64,000 nt of DNA. It comes from Pelosinus sp. UFO1 (GTDB lineage Bacteria; Bacillota; Negativicutes; DSM-13327). Where the stretch lies: positions 1,889,693 through 1,953,692 of the forward strand of contig NZ_CP008852.1 in the NCBI RefSeq assembly GCF_000725345.1. The letters are read 5' to 3'. A model generated the notes under the pieces. It saw nothing but the letters and a program-made list of their open reading frames with translations. It was not told the origin of the DNA and did not search any database. Shown one piece after another: positions 22,857-30,394 of this stretch. The position numbers and the translations under genes were made by a program. Numbering within the stretch: position 1 is the stretch's first letter; each line of letters starts with the position of its first letter.

Positions 22857-23765
22857 ATGGATCAGTCTTTGCTTGTCTTTATCACAGTTGTGGAAAAAAA
22901 GAGTTTTACACGTGCGGCAGATGCACTACATATGACACAACCAGCGGTTAGTCAATATATTCAAATGCTAGAAAGAAACGTTGGGACAAAACTATTGGAC
23001 CGTAATAATAAGTATGTGCAATTGAATAAAGCCGGGGAAATTGTCTATCACCACGCAAACGAGATCATTGGCCTCTATACACAAATGCAGAATCTAATAG
23101 ATGACACGCTGAATAAGGCTAGCGGCAACCTATCCATAGGTGCAAGTTATACCTTCGGAGAATACGTACTGCCTCATATTGTGGCCTATTTACGCGCAAA
23201 ACATCCCCTGATAAAGCCCAAAATCACTATAGCAAATACAAAAAGAATTTCCGAGTGGGTAGCAAACCGCCAGTTAGATATTGGAATCGTTGATGGCGAG
23301 GTTCAACATAATAATTTACACATGGAAGCATTTGCCGATGATCTAATGTATATAGTTGCTGCCGCCAATAAGCCATGTGCAAATCAACACACACAGAAGA
23401 TAGCTGATTTTAAAAATGAGACTTGGATTATTCGCGAAGAAACGTCCGGAACACGAGAAGCAACGGAAAAAATGTTTTCTGGGTTAAACTTTTATCCGGA
23501 AAACATTATGGAGTTTGGAAGTACACAAATCATTAAGGAATCTGTGCAGGCAGGACTGGGTATTACATTATTATCACATTGCACAATCCAAAATGAAGTA
23601 TCGTTAGGCATCCTTAAGATAATCGATGTGGTCGGGAGTCCTTTTAAACGAAAGTTTTCGTTAATTACACCTCCTACTCGATTCAAAACAAAAATTACAA
23701 CAGTCTTTATAGACGTTTTGCGAGACCATAAAGGCTTACCTAACTTTTTTGGAAAACCTATTTGA
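22857..23765 (+). CDS. LysR-family transcriptional regulator
   Basis: A 302-residue LysR regulator. The N-terminal helix-turn-helix is clear (FTRAADALHMTQPAVSQYIQ, residues about 18-37), followed by a linker helix and the effector domain with the usual GLGITLLSH stretch near 237. AAGGGG precedes the ATG. It is divergent from dcyD with an inverted-repeat operator between them, so it probably controls D-cysteine breakdown. Confidence 0.9.
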   Translation: MDQSLLVFITVVEKKSFTRAADALHMTQPAVSQYIQMLERNVGTKLLDRNNKYVQLNKAGEIVYHHANEIIGLYTQMQNLIDDTLNKASGNLSIGASYTFGEYVLPHIVAYLRAKHPLIKPKITIANTKRISEWVANRQLDIGIVDGEVQHNNLHMEAFADDLMYIVAAANKPCANQHTQKIADFKNETWIIREETSGTREATEKMFSGLNFYPENIMEFGSTQIIKESVQAGLGITLLSHCTIQNEVSLGILKIIDVVGSPFKRKFSLITPPTRFKTKITTVFIDVLRDHKGLPNFFGKPI

Positions 23766-23801
23766 TACCACCCATATTCCACCGGTAGCTTCAACTGTCG
23801 G

Positions 23802-23935
23802 TTAGGCAACTCCGTTAACACTAAGCACTACACTTGCGCCGGAAGGGGCAGTCCCTGATACAGTTGTATCTATTGCTGTTACTATTCCTGTTACTATTCC
23901 GGAGATTATTGGTACGCCAAGAGTTTTTTTATCAT
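23802..23935 (-). pseudogene. C-terminal fragment of an Ig-like surface protein
   Basis: On the minus strand a frame without start reads GVPIISGIVTGIVTAIDTTV, then SGTAPSGASVVLSVNGVA and stops. The S-G-T-A-x-x-G-A-x-V-x-L-x-V-N-G pattern is that of bacterial Ig-like repeats in surface proteins. No upstream part remains, so it is a remnant. Confidence 0.4.
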
Positions 23936-24013
23936 TTCAATATTGTTCTCAAGTTCGGTCAACTCCGATGAACTTTATCTGACTGCTGTTGTGCATTCGG
24001 CTTTTGGGAGCTT

Positions 24014-24265
24014 TTGCCGCAAGCAGCTAATTGGGTAAGTATTATTATTACAAATATTGAAAATAAGATGGGTATATCACTGATCCCTAGTGGGAATATA
24101 ACAAAAGAACTTTCTGATGGCAAATTTACAATTCTTTCTGAGTTTCCAACCTCTGAACTTACAGGTGGTGCTATACTAATTAAAAATGGGGAATTAAATA
24201 AAGCTTCTAAATTAGTACTGGAATACTTTAAAAAAGATGTTGCTTCCTCTCGTTATTATCACTAA
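24014..24265 (+). pseudogene. C-terminal remnant of a LysR-family regulator
   Basis: The frame reads ENKMGISLIPSGNITKELSD and continues to TGGAILIKNGELNKASKLVL, the last part of a LysR effector domain (G-I-S-L-I-P plus final helix). There is no DNA-binding part or ribosome site. With the Ig-like fragment this marks 23770-24280 as a graveyard of gene pieces. Confidence 0.6.
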
Positions 24266-24285
24266 ATGTTAATCTTCACTCATAG

Positions 24286-24316
24286 CAAAAGCTCCCTGTT
24301 CTCGGGGAGCTTTTGT
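24286..24316 (+). terminator. Rho-independent terminator
   Basis: CAAAAGCTCCC-TGTTCTC-GGGGAGCTTTTG hairpin with the T-run in its 3' arm; it would work in both directions. Confidence 0.75.
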
Positions 24317-24392
24317 GTATTTATGTCCTTATAAGCTATAAGTTGGTATGACTACCGCCACAATACGGCTCCACTAGAAACACTAGAACATT

Positions 24393-24407
24393 GTTGACAC
24401 AGTCAAC
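24393..24407. promoter_or_regulatory. MarR-type operator
   Basis: GTTGACACAGTCAAC is a perfect palindrome; a weaker related half-site pair, TTGATAAAGTCCA, follows at about 24428. Both lie just upstream of the MarR gene at 24461, pointing to autoregulation. Confidence 0.65.
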
Positions 24408-24460
24408 TAAATGTGTTGTTGTAATTGTTGATAAAGTCCACTAAAAGGGGAGGGCCTATA

Positions 24461-24901
24461 ATGGACGTAAATGATAATGTCATAGCAGATATAAGGTATT
24501 TCAATAGATTTTATACTAATATACTTGGTGTGTTAGATAGGACTGTGTTGGATACCGGATATTCTTTAACAGAGGCACGGGTCATTATAGAAATCGGTAT
24601 GATGGGGCAGTGTATAGCAAGCAATTTGGTCGATATCTTGGAAATTGATCGCAGCTACTTGAGTAGAATAATTGCTAAGCTCGGCAAAGATGGACTTCTC
24701 ATAAAGGAAGATTCTACCGTAGATAACAGAACAAGTTTGATTAGTTTGACCTCAAAAGGGACTGAACTATATAAGCAACTGAATGAAAAATCTGATGAAC
24801 AAATAATGAGATTATTGCAAGGTTTATCACAGAAAGAAATTAAGGAAATACATGCTTCGATGTTGTTAATTCAGAAGAAATTGGAGAGGATTAAAAGATG
24901 A
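24461..24901 (+). CDS. MarR-family transcriptional regulator
   Basis: A 146-residue winged-helix regulator. IASNLVDILEIDRSYLSRII is the recognition helix part, and DNRTSLISLTSKGTEL is the wing with the usual D-x-R motif. Start at ATG 24461 after AAGGGGAGGG; the upstream TTG has no site. It overlaps by four bases the remains of a threonine aldolase gene, which it presumably once controlled. Confidence 0.88.
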   Translation: MDVNDNVIADIRYFNRFYTNILGVLDRTVLDTGYSLTEARVIIEIGMMGQCIASNLVDILEIDRSYLSRIIAKLGKDGLLIKEDSTVDNRTSLISLTSKGTELYKQLNEKSDEQIMRLLQGLSQKEIKEIHASMLLIQKKLERIKR

Positions 24902-25366
24902 TACGATTTGAGAGTGACTATACAGAAGGTGCTCATAAGCGCATTATAAAACGATTAGTGGAAACCAATGAAGAGCAGACACCAGGTTACGGAATGGATG
25001 AACACTGTGAAAAAGCCAGAGCTTATATTAGAAAAGCATGTCATGCAGAGAATGCAGGTATACACTTTTTAGTCGGAGGAACACAGGAGAATACTACTAT
25101 TATCGCTTCAATCTTGCGCCCGCATCAAGGTGCAGTTGCTGAAAAAGGATTTTCTTTCTGATTCTATGACAAATCAGCAGTTTCCAATATTACCGAATGA
25201 AGTGTTAATCAAATTGAGCGAGAAATATTCTTATTCTTACTGGGAAAAAGTCGATGCAAGTCACAGTGCTGTGAGATTTTGCACCAGTTGGGCTACGAAG
25301 AAAGAAAACGTTGAAATGCTGATAAAGGATATTAAGGCATTACAATTTTTAAATTCGGCGGTTTAG
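24898..25366 (+). pseudogene. Internally deleted L-threonine aldolase
   Basis: The first about 80 codons match the N-terminus of low-specificity threonine aldolase (SDYTEGAHKRIIKRLVETNE and FLVGGTQENTTIIASILRPH). After 25140 the reading shifts frame and jumps to the family's C-terminal part (TNQQFPILPNEVLIKLSEKY, then RFCTSWATKKENVEML). About 200 codons in between, including the PLP lysine, are gone, so no activity is possible. The MarR gene in front is intact. Confidence 0.8.
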
Positions 25367-25508
25367 AAGTAAATTCAAAGCCGTCCTTTTCCATTTTCAT
25401 TACTAATGACGGGAAAATCATCAGGGGACTTAGTTTTAACTGCTTTTATCATAAGATTACTCCATGAATATATGGTCTACTATTAGGAAAACTATATTGG
25501 GTGATTCT

Positions 25509-25580
25509 ATGCGGATATTTTTTGCGGTAGCATTTATTGTAGCTGCTTGGCGAAAAAGTAAACCTTGTTTAGAGAGGTAA
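25509..25580 (+). CDS. Possible 23-residue leader protein
   Basis: ATG 25509 after TTGGGTGAT. The product starts MRIFFAVAFIVAAWRKSKPC and ends LER. Its last codons contain the AGAGGTAAGG that serves the next gene, so translation could be coupled. Weak evidence beyond that. Confidence 0.35.
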   Translation: MRIFFAVAFIVAAWRKSKPCLER

Positions 25581-25587
25581 GGTAAGT

Positions 25588-26142
25588 ATGAGCGGCTTTC
25601 CAACGGATGAACAACTCGCACAGATGACAAAAGAATTGACACAGGCGCGTATTGAAAACTGGCTGGCAACAGACTTATTCACCTGGCAGTGGTGGTTTAT
25701 CCTAGCTACATTCGTAATTCCCTGGATCATCTTTTACTATATAGGAGATAGAAAACAGTTACCCAAACTGTTATTGTACGGTACTCTCCTTATGTTATTA
25801 ATAATTTCCCTCGACCGCTTTGGCTTTGAGATTGGACTTTGGTACTATCCGTTTAGATTACTGCCAGTTGGTCCACTGACTGCCTATATTGATGTTAGTC
25901 CGCTGCCTATTATCTATATGCTGGAATATCAGTATTTTCCAAGATGGAAGGATTTTGTTAAGGTGTCTATTGTGACTGGTTTCGTATTTTCTTTCTGTTT
26001 TGAACCTTTTCTAATAGCTGTAGGATTATATGTCCCTGTACGATGGGAGCATCATTTTAGTTTACCTTTTTATATCCTTATGCCAGTTTTGATGAGGCTG
26101 GCTGTGGAAAAGATATTTGCCTCTGCAAAAGAACCGTCATAA
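25588..26142 (+). CDS. CBO0543-type multi-pass membrane protein
   Basis: A 184-residue integral membrane protein with a hydrophilic, helical N-terminus (residues 1-30) and five or six membrane segments, including WWFILATFVIPWIIFYY and a LPKLLLYGTLLMLLIISLDR start of the next. FGFEIGLWYYPFRLLP matches the family's conserved E-x-G-x-W-x-Y-P loop. It is the second CBO0543-type protein in the window (other at 18982). Function unknown; the family is common in spore formers. Confidence 0.7.
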   Translation: MSGFPTDEQLAQMTKELTQARIENWLATDLFTWQWWFILATFVIPWIIFYYIGDRKQLPKLLLYGTLLMLLIISLDRFGFEIGLWYYPFRLLPVGPLTAYIDVSPLPIIYMLEYQYFPRWKDFVKVSIVTGFVFSFCFEPFLIAVGLYVPVRWEHHFSLPFYILMPVLMRLAVEKIFASAKEPS

Positions 26143-26213
26143 ACAGTAAAAAAACGTTAACTTTTAAATCGAGGATTTACTTGAAAAAAAGAAGATGCCA
26201 TAAAAGCACAGCA

Positions 26214-26240
26214 GAAAGCGGGCGTTTTATACGCCCGCTT
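26214..26240 (-). terminator. Terminator of the secreted-protein gene
   Basis: AAAGCGGGCG ... CGCCCGCTTT hairpin; on the minus strand it lies 14 bases after the stop. It is part of the block duplicated at 21215. Confidence 0.75.
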
Positions 26241-26252
26241 TGGATTGATCCG

Positions 26253-26708
26253 TTATTCTTTTAAGGTAAACCTGTTATCTCTAGGATGCCAGCCATGTTT
26301 ACCAATGTATATTTCATTGCTCGCCATGTCATGGCCGTCTTTATTGACATCAAAAGTTAAGGTATCTCCTCCTCTTACTTTGAAATCTAATTCATCAATC
26401 CCACGACCTGTGAAATGGAAGCGAATTGTGTTACGGTCACGATCTACTTTCACGAAATCACCATTTTCCAGATCCCTGTCGTCAATGTCGTAAAAGCGTC
26501 CATCGGTTCGAATTACGCCAGAAAATACATGTTGGTTACGAAAGTTAGTTGTTTTTAAATGAAACTCGTCATTGCGATTATGCCATACGGAGAGGCCAGG
26601 GGGATTTTGTTGTGGACGGCCCTCGGAACGGTCACTCCAGGCAAAAGCGGTTCCTGATAAGGTAACAAGGAAGCAGGTGAGCAGTGCTAAGCAAGATAAT
26701 TTTTTCAT
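26253..26708 (-). CDS. Secreted protein of unknown function
   Basis: A 151-residue protein with a signal peptide (MKKLSCLALLTCFLVTLSGT, cleavage likely after AFA near residue 23). The mature part is polar and beta-rich, with NPPGLSVWHNRNDEFHLKTT, HVFSGVIRTDGRFYDID and a final IYIGKHGWHP. It resembles small exported stress-type proteins, but I do not recognise a family. Start at the second ATG (26708), because GAGGAG abuts the first one. Its 3' end is duplicated at 21190-21338. Confidence 0.65.
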   Translation of the reverse strand: MKKLSCLALLTCFLVTLSGTAFAWSDRSEGRPQQNPPGLSVWHNRNDEFHLKTTNFRNQHVFSGVIRTDGRFYDIDDRDLENGDFVKVDRDRNTIRFHFTGRGIDELDFKVRGGDTLTFDVNKDGHDMASNEIYIGKHGWHPRDNRFTLKE

Positions 26709-26945
26709 ATGTACCATCTCCTCAATCTTGATCTGATATTACTATATTACAAAACTTTGACAAAAATATGACAAAGGGAAGAATTAGGAAAAGTATAGAG
26801 AGAAATCCGCAAACATACAGAATTAACTGTACACCTGCGGATTTCTTTATGTCCCTATATTAATGAAATTGAGTCAGGGGGCGGTTCGTTGACTCGTAGT
26901 GCTACCCGATAAATGAATTTGGTGATTAGGGATTTTTTAATCGTG

Positions 26946-27599
26946 TTAAAAGCTTATTAGACTTACTTTGGTTAGTGTCGCTCGATTTCGTGTTCCCGGA
27001 CTGTTAAGCATATGCCATGCAGTATACTGTTCGGCAAACGGATTGCGAGCGGACATGCAGTCAACTGGAATAATAACATCGTAGCCCCGGAAACTAGCAC
27101 TAGTGGCTGTATGAAGAACTGCGCCGTTAGCAGCATAGCCAGTAATAATAACAGTTTTAACACCATTCTCTTGTAATATTTTATTTAAGTTGGTCTTGTA
27201 AAACTTATCAACGTTTGACCTCACAATAGGATCATCTGGTGTAGGGGCTATTTGCCTTATAATATCCGCGGGGTATCCTGTATGTGTTAGGCTATAGACA
27301 ACTAGCATGCCTTCCCTGCGGACTATTGTCAATAGATCATTAATCTTAGAGATGGAGGCTAGACAACGGGGATTATTGCATATAGAGGTCTCCATATCCA
27401 AAATTAGTAGGGCACTAGTTTCCGGAGTAATCACAACTGGTTTCAGCTCAGGTGGGAGGGGAGTAGGAATGGTTTCCCATTCATCAATGATTGTTTGGTC
27501 CTCTACTCCCGCCTGGTTGTCCGATTGAAACCAGTAGTCACTATAATTATGACTATCGTATTCACACCATTCATCACATTTAGGACAATAATATCTCAT
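26946..27599 (-). CDS. Isochorismatase-like protein lacking the catalytic cysteine
   Basis: A 217-residue protein. Residues 1-12 hold CPKCDEWC, a likely small metal site; residues 60-210 have the cysteine hydrolase fold. The Asp (LLILDMETS, D68) and Lys (VDKFYKTNL, K132) of the triad are there. The nucleophile motif, normally T-N-x-C-V, reads AANGAVLHTA, so Ala160 stands where Cys should be. Hydrolysis by the usual mechanism is not possible; a binding or regulatory role is more likely. It stands alone on the minus strand with AGGAGG upstream. Confidence 0.75.
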   Translation of the reverse strand: MRYYCPKCDEWCEYDSHNYSDYWFQSDNQAGVEDQTIIDEWETIPTPLPPELKPVVITPETSALLILDMETSICNNPRCLASISKINDLLTIVRREGMLVVYSLTHTGYPADIIRQIAPTPDDPIVRSNVDKFYKTNLNKILQENGVKTVIITGYAANGAVLHTATSASFRGYDVIIPVDCMSARNPFAEQYTAWHMLNSPGTRNRATLTKVSLISF

Positions 27600-27863
27600 A
27601 TTAATCCTCCTAAGACACTCCGATACTTTACTATATATTATGCATCAGAACTGAAAAAGACAGCACCAGTCATGATGCTGCTTCCAAATTGCTATTAGGT
27701 AATTTAATGGTAATGAAAAAATAACAGATCATTATTTATGTAAAAGAAATTAGCAGCTGTCTCATTGCATGTTCAATGTGTTAAATAAAACGTTACTGCC
27801 GACAGAATTTACTTCTTAGTAAATGTAATAATATGGTATAATAACTATACAGGTTGTTGGGGG

Positions 27864-28030
27864 ACGGTTAGCCACACCCTTTTGAAAGGGGGTGGTATGA
27901 TGACAATATTTGAGGCGATGTATCTTATGATAGCATTTGCAACACTTATTGTTTTAATCATAAAAAAGAAATAACCGCCCCTCTCTAAAGTTCGCGGTTA
28001 TTTCACATACCCAAGGACTGGGCTAACCGT
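27864..28030 (+). promoter_or_regulatory. 5'-3' long-range pairing in the toxin mRNA
   Basis: ACGGTTAGCC (27864-27873) is the exact complement of GGCTAACCGT (28021-28030). Together with the CCCTTTTGAAAGGG hairpin over the ribosome site this would keep the full-length mRNA inactive, as known for hok and Bacillus type I toxins. Confidence 0.6.
27897..27974 (+). CDS. Holin-like type I toxin (Hol_Tox family)
   Basis: A 25-residue protein, MMTIFEAMYLMIAFATLIVL followed by IIKKK: a short N-terminus, one membrane span and a Lys tail. This is the pattern of the putative holin-like toxins of Firmicutes type I systems (relatives of TxpA/BsrH). AAAGGGGGTGG precedes the ATG but is paired with CCCTTT just upstream. 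TATAAT at 27837 is a good -10. An antisense RNA is expected over the 3' part. Confidence 0.8.
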   Translation: MMTIFEAMYLMIAFATLIVLIIKKK

Positions 28031-28078
28031 TTCCGGTTAGGCAACTTGTAGGGGCTGGCGTGTATCGAGCACGTCAGT
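27962..28078 (-). ncRNA. Candidate antisense (antitoxin) RNA of the type I toxin
   Basis: On the minus strand TATAAT (28085-28090) could start an RNA near 28078. It would end at the AAATAACCGC ... GGCGGTTATTT hairpin followed by CTTTTTTATG (about 27962-28005). It would cover the toxin's last codons and 3' UTR, the usual arrangement in txpA-ratA-like loci. Its ends are inferred, and the -35 is weak. Confidence 0.6.
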
Positions 28079-28088
28079 CCTTTTATTA
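28015..28088 (+). terminator. Toxin mRNA terminator with branched stem
   Basis: GGACTG (28015) pairs with CAGTCC (28075), enclosing CTAACC-GTTTCC-GGTTAG and CTGGCGTG...CACGTCAG hairpins, followed by TTTTATTATA. Confidence 0.6.
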
Positions 28089-28090
28089 TA

Positions 28091-28696
28091 GTATACTCAT
28101 TTGGAAAAAAATATGCAACCAATAGGCAAAAATAATGAGTAGAGAAAGTCATTTTTCATGGTCCATGTACTTGCAATTATACCCAGAAGTACTATAATTA
28201 GTAATAGGTGGAAATTAAAAAAGTCGCCGTGTCCTGAGAGTGGTGGAACACTCCCAGGCACGAGCAGGTGTACTCGGCACCTACACGTAACAGCTAGCTG
28301 TCTACGACGACAATTTATTATACCGTGATCTTTCCTTGAAAACAAGGGAAGGTACGTTCGGAGTAGTAAAATTGTGGGTCTTAGCAGAGGCTTAGCGTCT
28401 GCATGCAATCAAGACGAAGCAAAGCGCATGTGTAGGTTGAATAACCTCGCATGCGCTCTTTTAATTTCCCCTGAAACAAACTGTATGTTGGTTTCTTCTA
28501 TCCTGAGCTTCGGATAGAAGAAACCTTCTACAGGATGAAGATGGGGGGATATAAATTGGGTTCAGTACAAGGTAAGAGAAAAGGTAAAAGTACCGCACCG
28601 GTGTGTGGCGGGGACTCCTCCTCGCCACCATGGATGGGAGGCATCTCCATTTACGAGGGACAAAATTCGGTTTCTGGAAAAATGAGGATACTGTAG
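28091..28696. other. Hairpin-rich region without a recognised gene
   Basis: About 600 bases with unusually many stems. GTCG (28212) can close with CGAC (near 28310) around GTGTCCTG/CAGGCAC, AGGTG/CACCT and ACAGCTAGCTGT. Then come TTTCCTTG/CAAGGGAA, GCAGA/TCTGC, AGCGCATG/CATGCGCT with CTTTTAATTT (a terminator ending near 28466), GGTTTCTTCTATCC/GGATAGAAGAAACC (28488-28524), and GTGGCG/CGCCAC. I recognise no Rfam family. A structured RNA of about 250 bases (28210-28466) is possible. Confidence 0.4.
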
Positions 28697-28969
28697 ATGT
28701 ATAAAACCTACAGAACAACGAAAGACACAATTATGGGGGCGGAAACAGAGAGCACTGATATTTCACTTAAGTTGATTACAGATTTAGATGAGAAAGAATA
28801 TGTGATGGTCAAGAGGCAAAAGGAAGTTGCTATATATAGTCTTTTGCTGGTTGGCAACGTCACTGAAATAGTTCACGGCGTTTCATTCAAAGAGTATAGA
28901 GACATTACCTATGCAAGACTAGATAAGGAATTATTAGAGCAAGGAATCAAACCCAAGAAAAGGCTATAA
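28697..28969 (+). CDS. Small conserved-looking protein of unknown function
   Basis: A 90-residue soluble protein, MYKTYRTTKDTIMGAETEST at the start, later LDEKEYVMVKRQKEVAIYSL and a C-terminal charged end KPKKRL. The ATG at 28697 has GAGGAT upstream at eight bases; the ATG at 28733 has no visible site. No family is recognised. It follows the hairpin-rich stretch, so its expression may be affected by it. Confidence 0.5.
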   Translation: MYKTYRTTKDTIMGAETESTDISLKLITDLDEKEYVMVKRQKEVAIYSLLLVGNVTEIVHGVSFKEYRDITYARLDKELLEQGIKPKKRL

Positions 28970-28995
28970 TTTCTATCGGAAGTCTTTCACAAAAA

Positions 28996-29027
28996 AAGGC
29001 CGAACTAGCTTATGCTAGTTCGGCCTT
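28996..29027. terminator. Bidirectional terminator
   Basis: AAGGCCGAACTAGC-TTAT-GCTAGTTCGGCCTT perfect hairpin, between convergent genes (28697 gene and LysR gene). Confidence 0.9.
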
Positions 29028-29031
29028 AACC

Positions 29032-29982
29032 TTACATAAAATCATAAATAATTGAACCAAACTTTTCACTCACCATTTTGATAAACAGTTGCGCGGCTTT
29101 AGAAACGTAGGCATTTTTTTGAACCGCCACGCACATTGTCCAGTAAGGTGAATAACTTTCATCGATGTAGTAGTAGTCAGGATGATAGTCACCTGGAAAT
29201 AGCTTTAAATATTGATGAGGGACAAAGGTTACACCAATGCCCTCAGAGGCTAGTCGTCTTGCGGTTTCAAAGCTTTTAGTGGTTAATGAAATGGTTGGAT
29301 TGATATTGGCTTTTTGTAAGATCAGGTCAGAAATCTGCCTGATTTTTTGTTCTTTGTGTAACATGACAAAGGGTTCGCTGGCAAACAGAGGAAGGTCTAT
29401 TTTCGGATACTCTAATCCTTTAACACTTACAGCGTATTGACGCAAAGGGTGATCTTTTTTGGTTGCCAGAATAATTGGGTCTTTAAATAAAGGATAAATA
29501 TTTATATTTTGACTGTTGGAGTGATCGCTAAACGGTAAGGTATGCATAATAGCAAAGTCAATTTCTCCCGAGGACAAGGCCTTGTCTAGTTCAGTCGAAT
29601 TTCTTTCAACAAGAAATATTTCTATATTGGAACATTGTTGCTTAAAAGCAGGCAAAATAACCGGCAATATATATGTAGCAAGATAAACGGTAATACCGAC
29701 TGTAATTCTGCCCTTTTTCAAATTATTTATATCACTGACCTCGATTTCAAAATCGCTATAGATCTTCATGATATCAGTAGCAATTTGATAATATCTTTCT
29801 CCCGCAAAGGTCAGAAGTAGACCGGTATTTGTACGTTTAAACAACTTGGTGCCGAGGTTAGTTTCAATCTTTTGGATACAATGGCTGAGAGAAGGCTGGC
29901 TCAAAAATAGCTTTTTTGCAGCTTTGGAAATACTTTGCTCTTCTGCGATTGTTTTTACATATAGTAATTCACGTTCTGTCAT
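29032..29982 (-). CDS. LysR-family transcriptional regulator
   Basis: A 316-residue LysR regulator with helix-turn-helix in ISKAAKKLFLSQPSLSHCIQ (about residues 18-37) and an effector domain with the usual GEIDFAIMHTLP and LASEGIGVTFVP segments. It is divergent from the aconitase-family hydratase and DcuC operon, so it probably senses their organic acid substrate and activates them. Terminator at 28996. Confidence 0.9.
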   Translation of the reverse strand: MTERELLYVKTIAEEQSISKAAKKLFLSQPSLSHCIQKIETNLGTKLFKRTNTGLLLTFAGERYYQIATDIMKIYSDFEIEVSDINNLKKGRITVGITVYLATYILPVILPAFKQQCSNIEIFLVERNSTELDKALSSGEIDFAIMHTLPFSDHSNSQNINIYPLFKDPIILATKKDHPLRQYAVSVKGLEYPKIDLPLFASEPFVMLHKEQKIRQISDLILQKANINPTISLTTKSFETARRLASEGIGVTFVPHQYLKLFPGDYHPDYYYIDESYSPYWTMCVAVQKNAYVSKAAQLFIKMVSEKFGSIIYDFM

Positions 29983-30394
29983 AGTAGTTCATCTACCTCT
30001 TCTATTTTATTTAAAGAAATACTTTATATTTTTGCAATTTCCAGGAAGGCAGCTTTCTATTTACCGCTATTGGGGAGCGAGTTTGTTAGCGATATAGAAA
30101 AAAACTATAGGAGATATAAAACAATAAGTATTTGAGTATACCCAGCCCTCATTATATAATTTGAAATATAAAAAAACAAGAATTTTCACAATACATATAT
30201 TATTGAAGAATTTTTCATGTCCATGTTCTTAGATGTAAGAATTCCATTGGACGAACACAAGACAATATTACAAGCTTGCAAGTGAAGAATTGTAAGGATG
30301 AAATTTTTGGATTTTTTTTATTACAACTAGGTATACCGTGAATAGTAAATGTCAAAGTAATACAAAAACATTAGTAGAAAGAAGCGTGATTTGT
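29983..30394. promoter_or_regulatory. Divergent control region of the hydratase-transporter operon
   Basis: No gene. Near 30205-30222 the sequence TGAAGAATTTTTCA forms a TGAA-N6-TTCA dyad, with a related AGAATTTTCA about 25 bases upstream; both fit LysR boxes. The rest is AT-rich, with several possible -10 elements. Confidence 0.45.

Noticed and set aside
28097-28730. Two minus-strand frames (103 and 89 residues) in the hairpin-rich region
   Set aside because: They have no ribosome sites and unusual composition, and both run across strong stems and a terminator.
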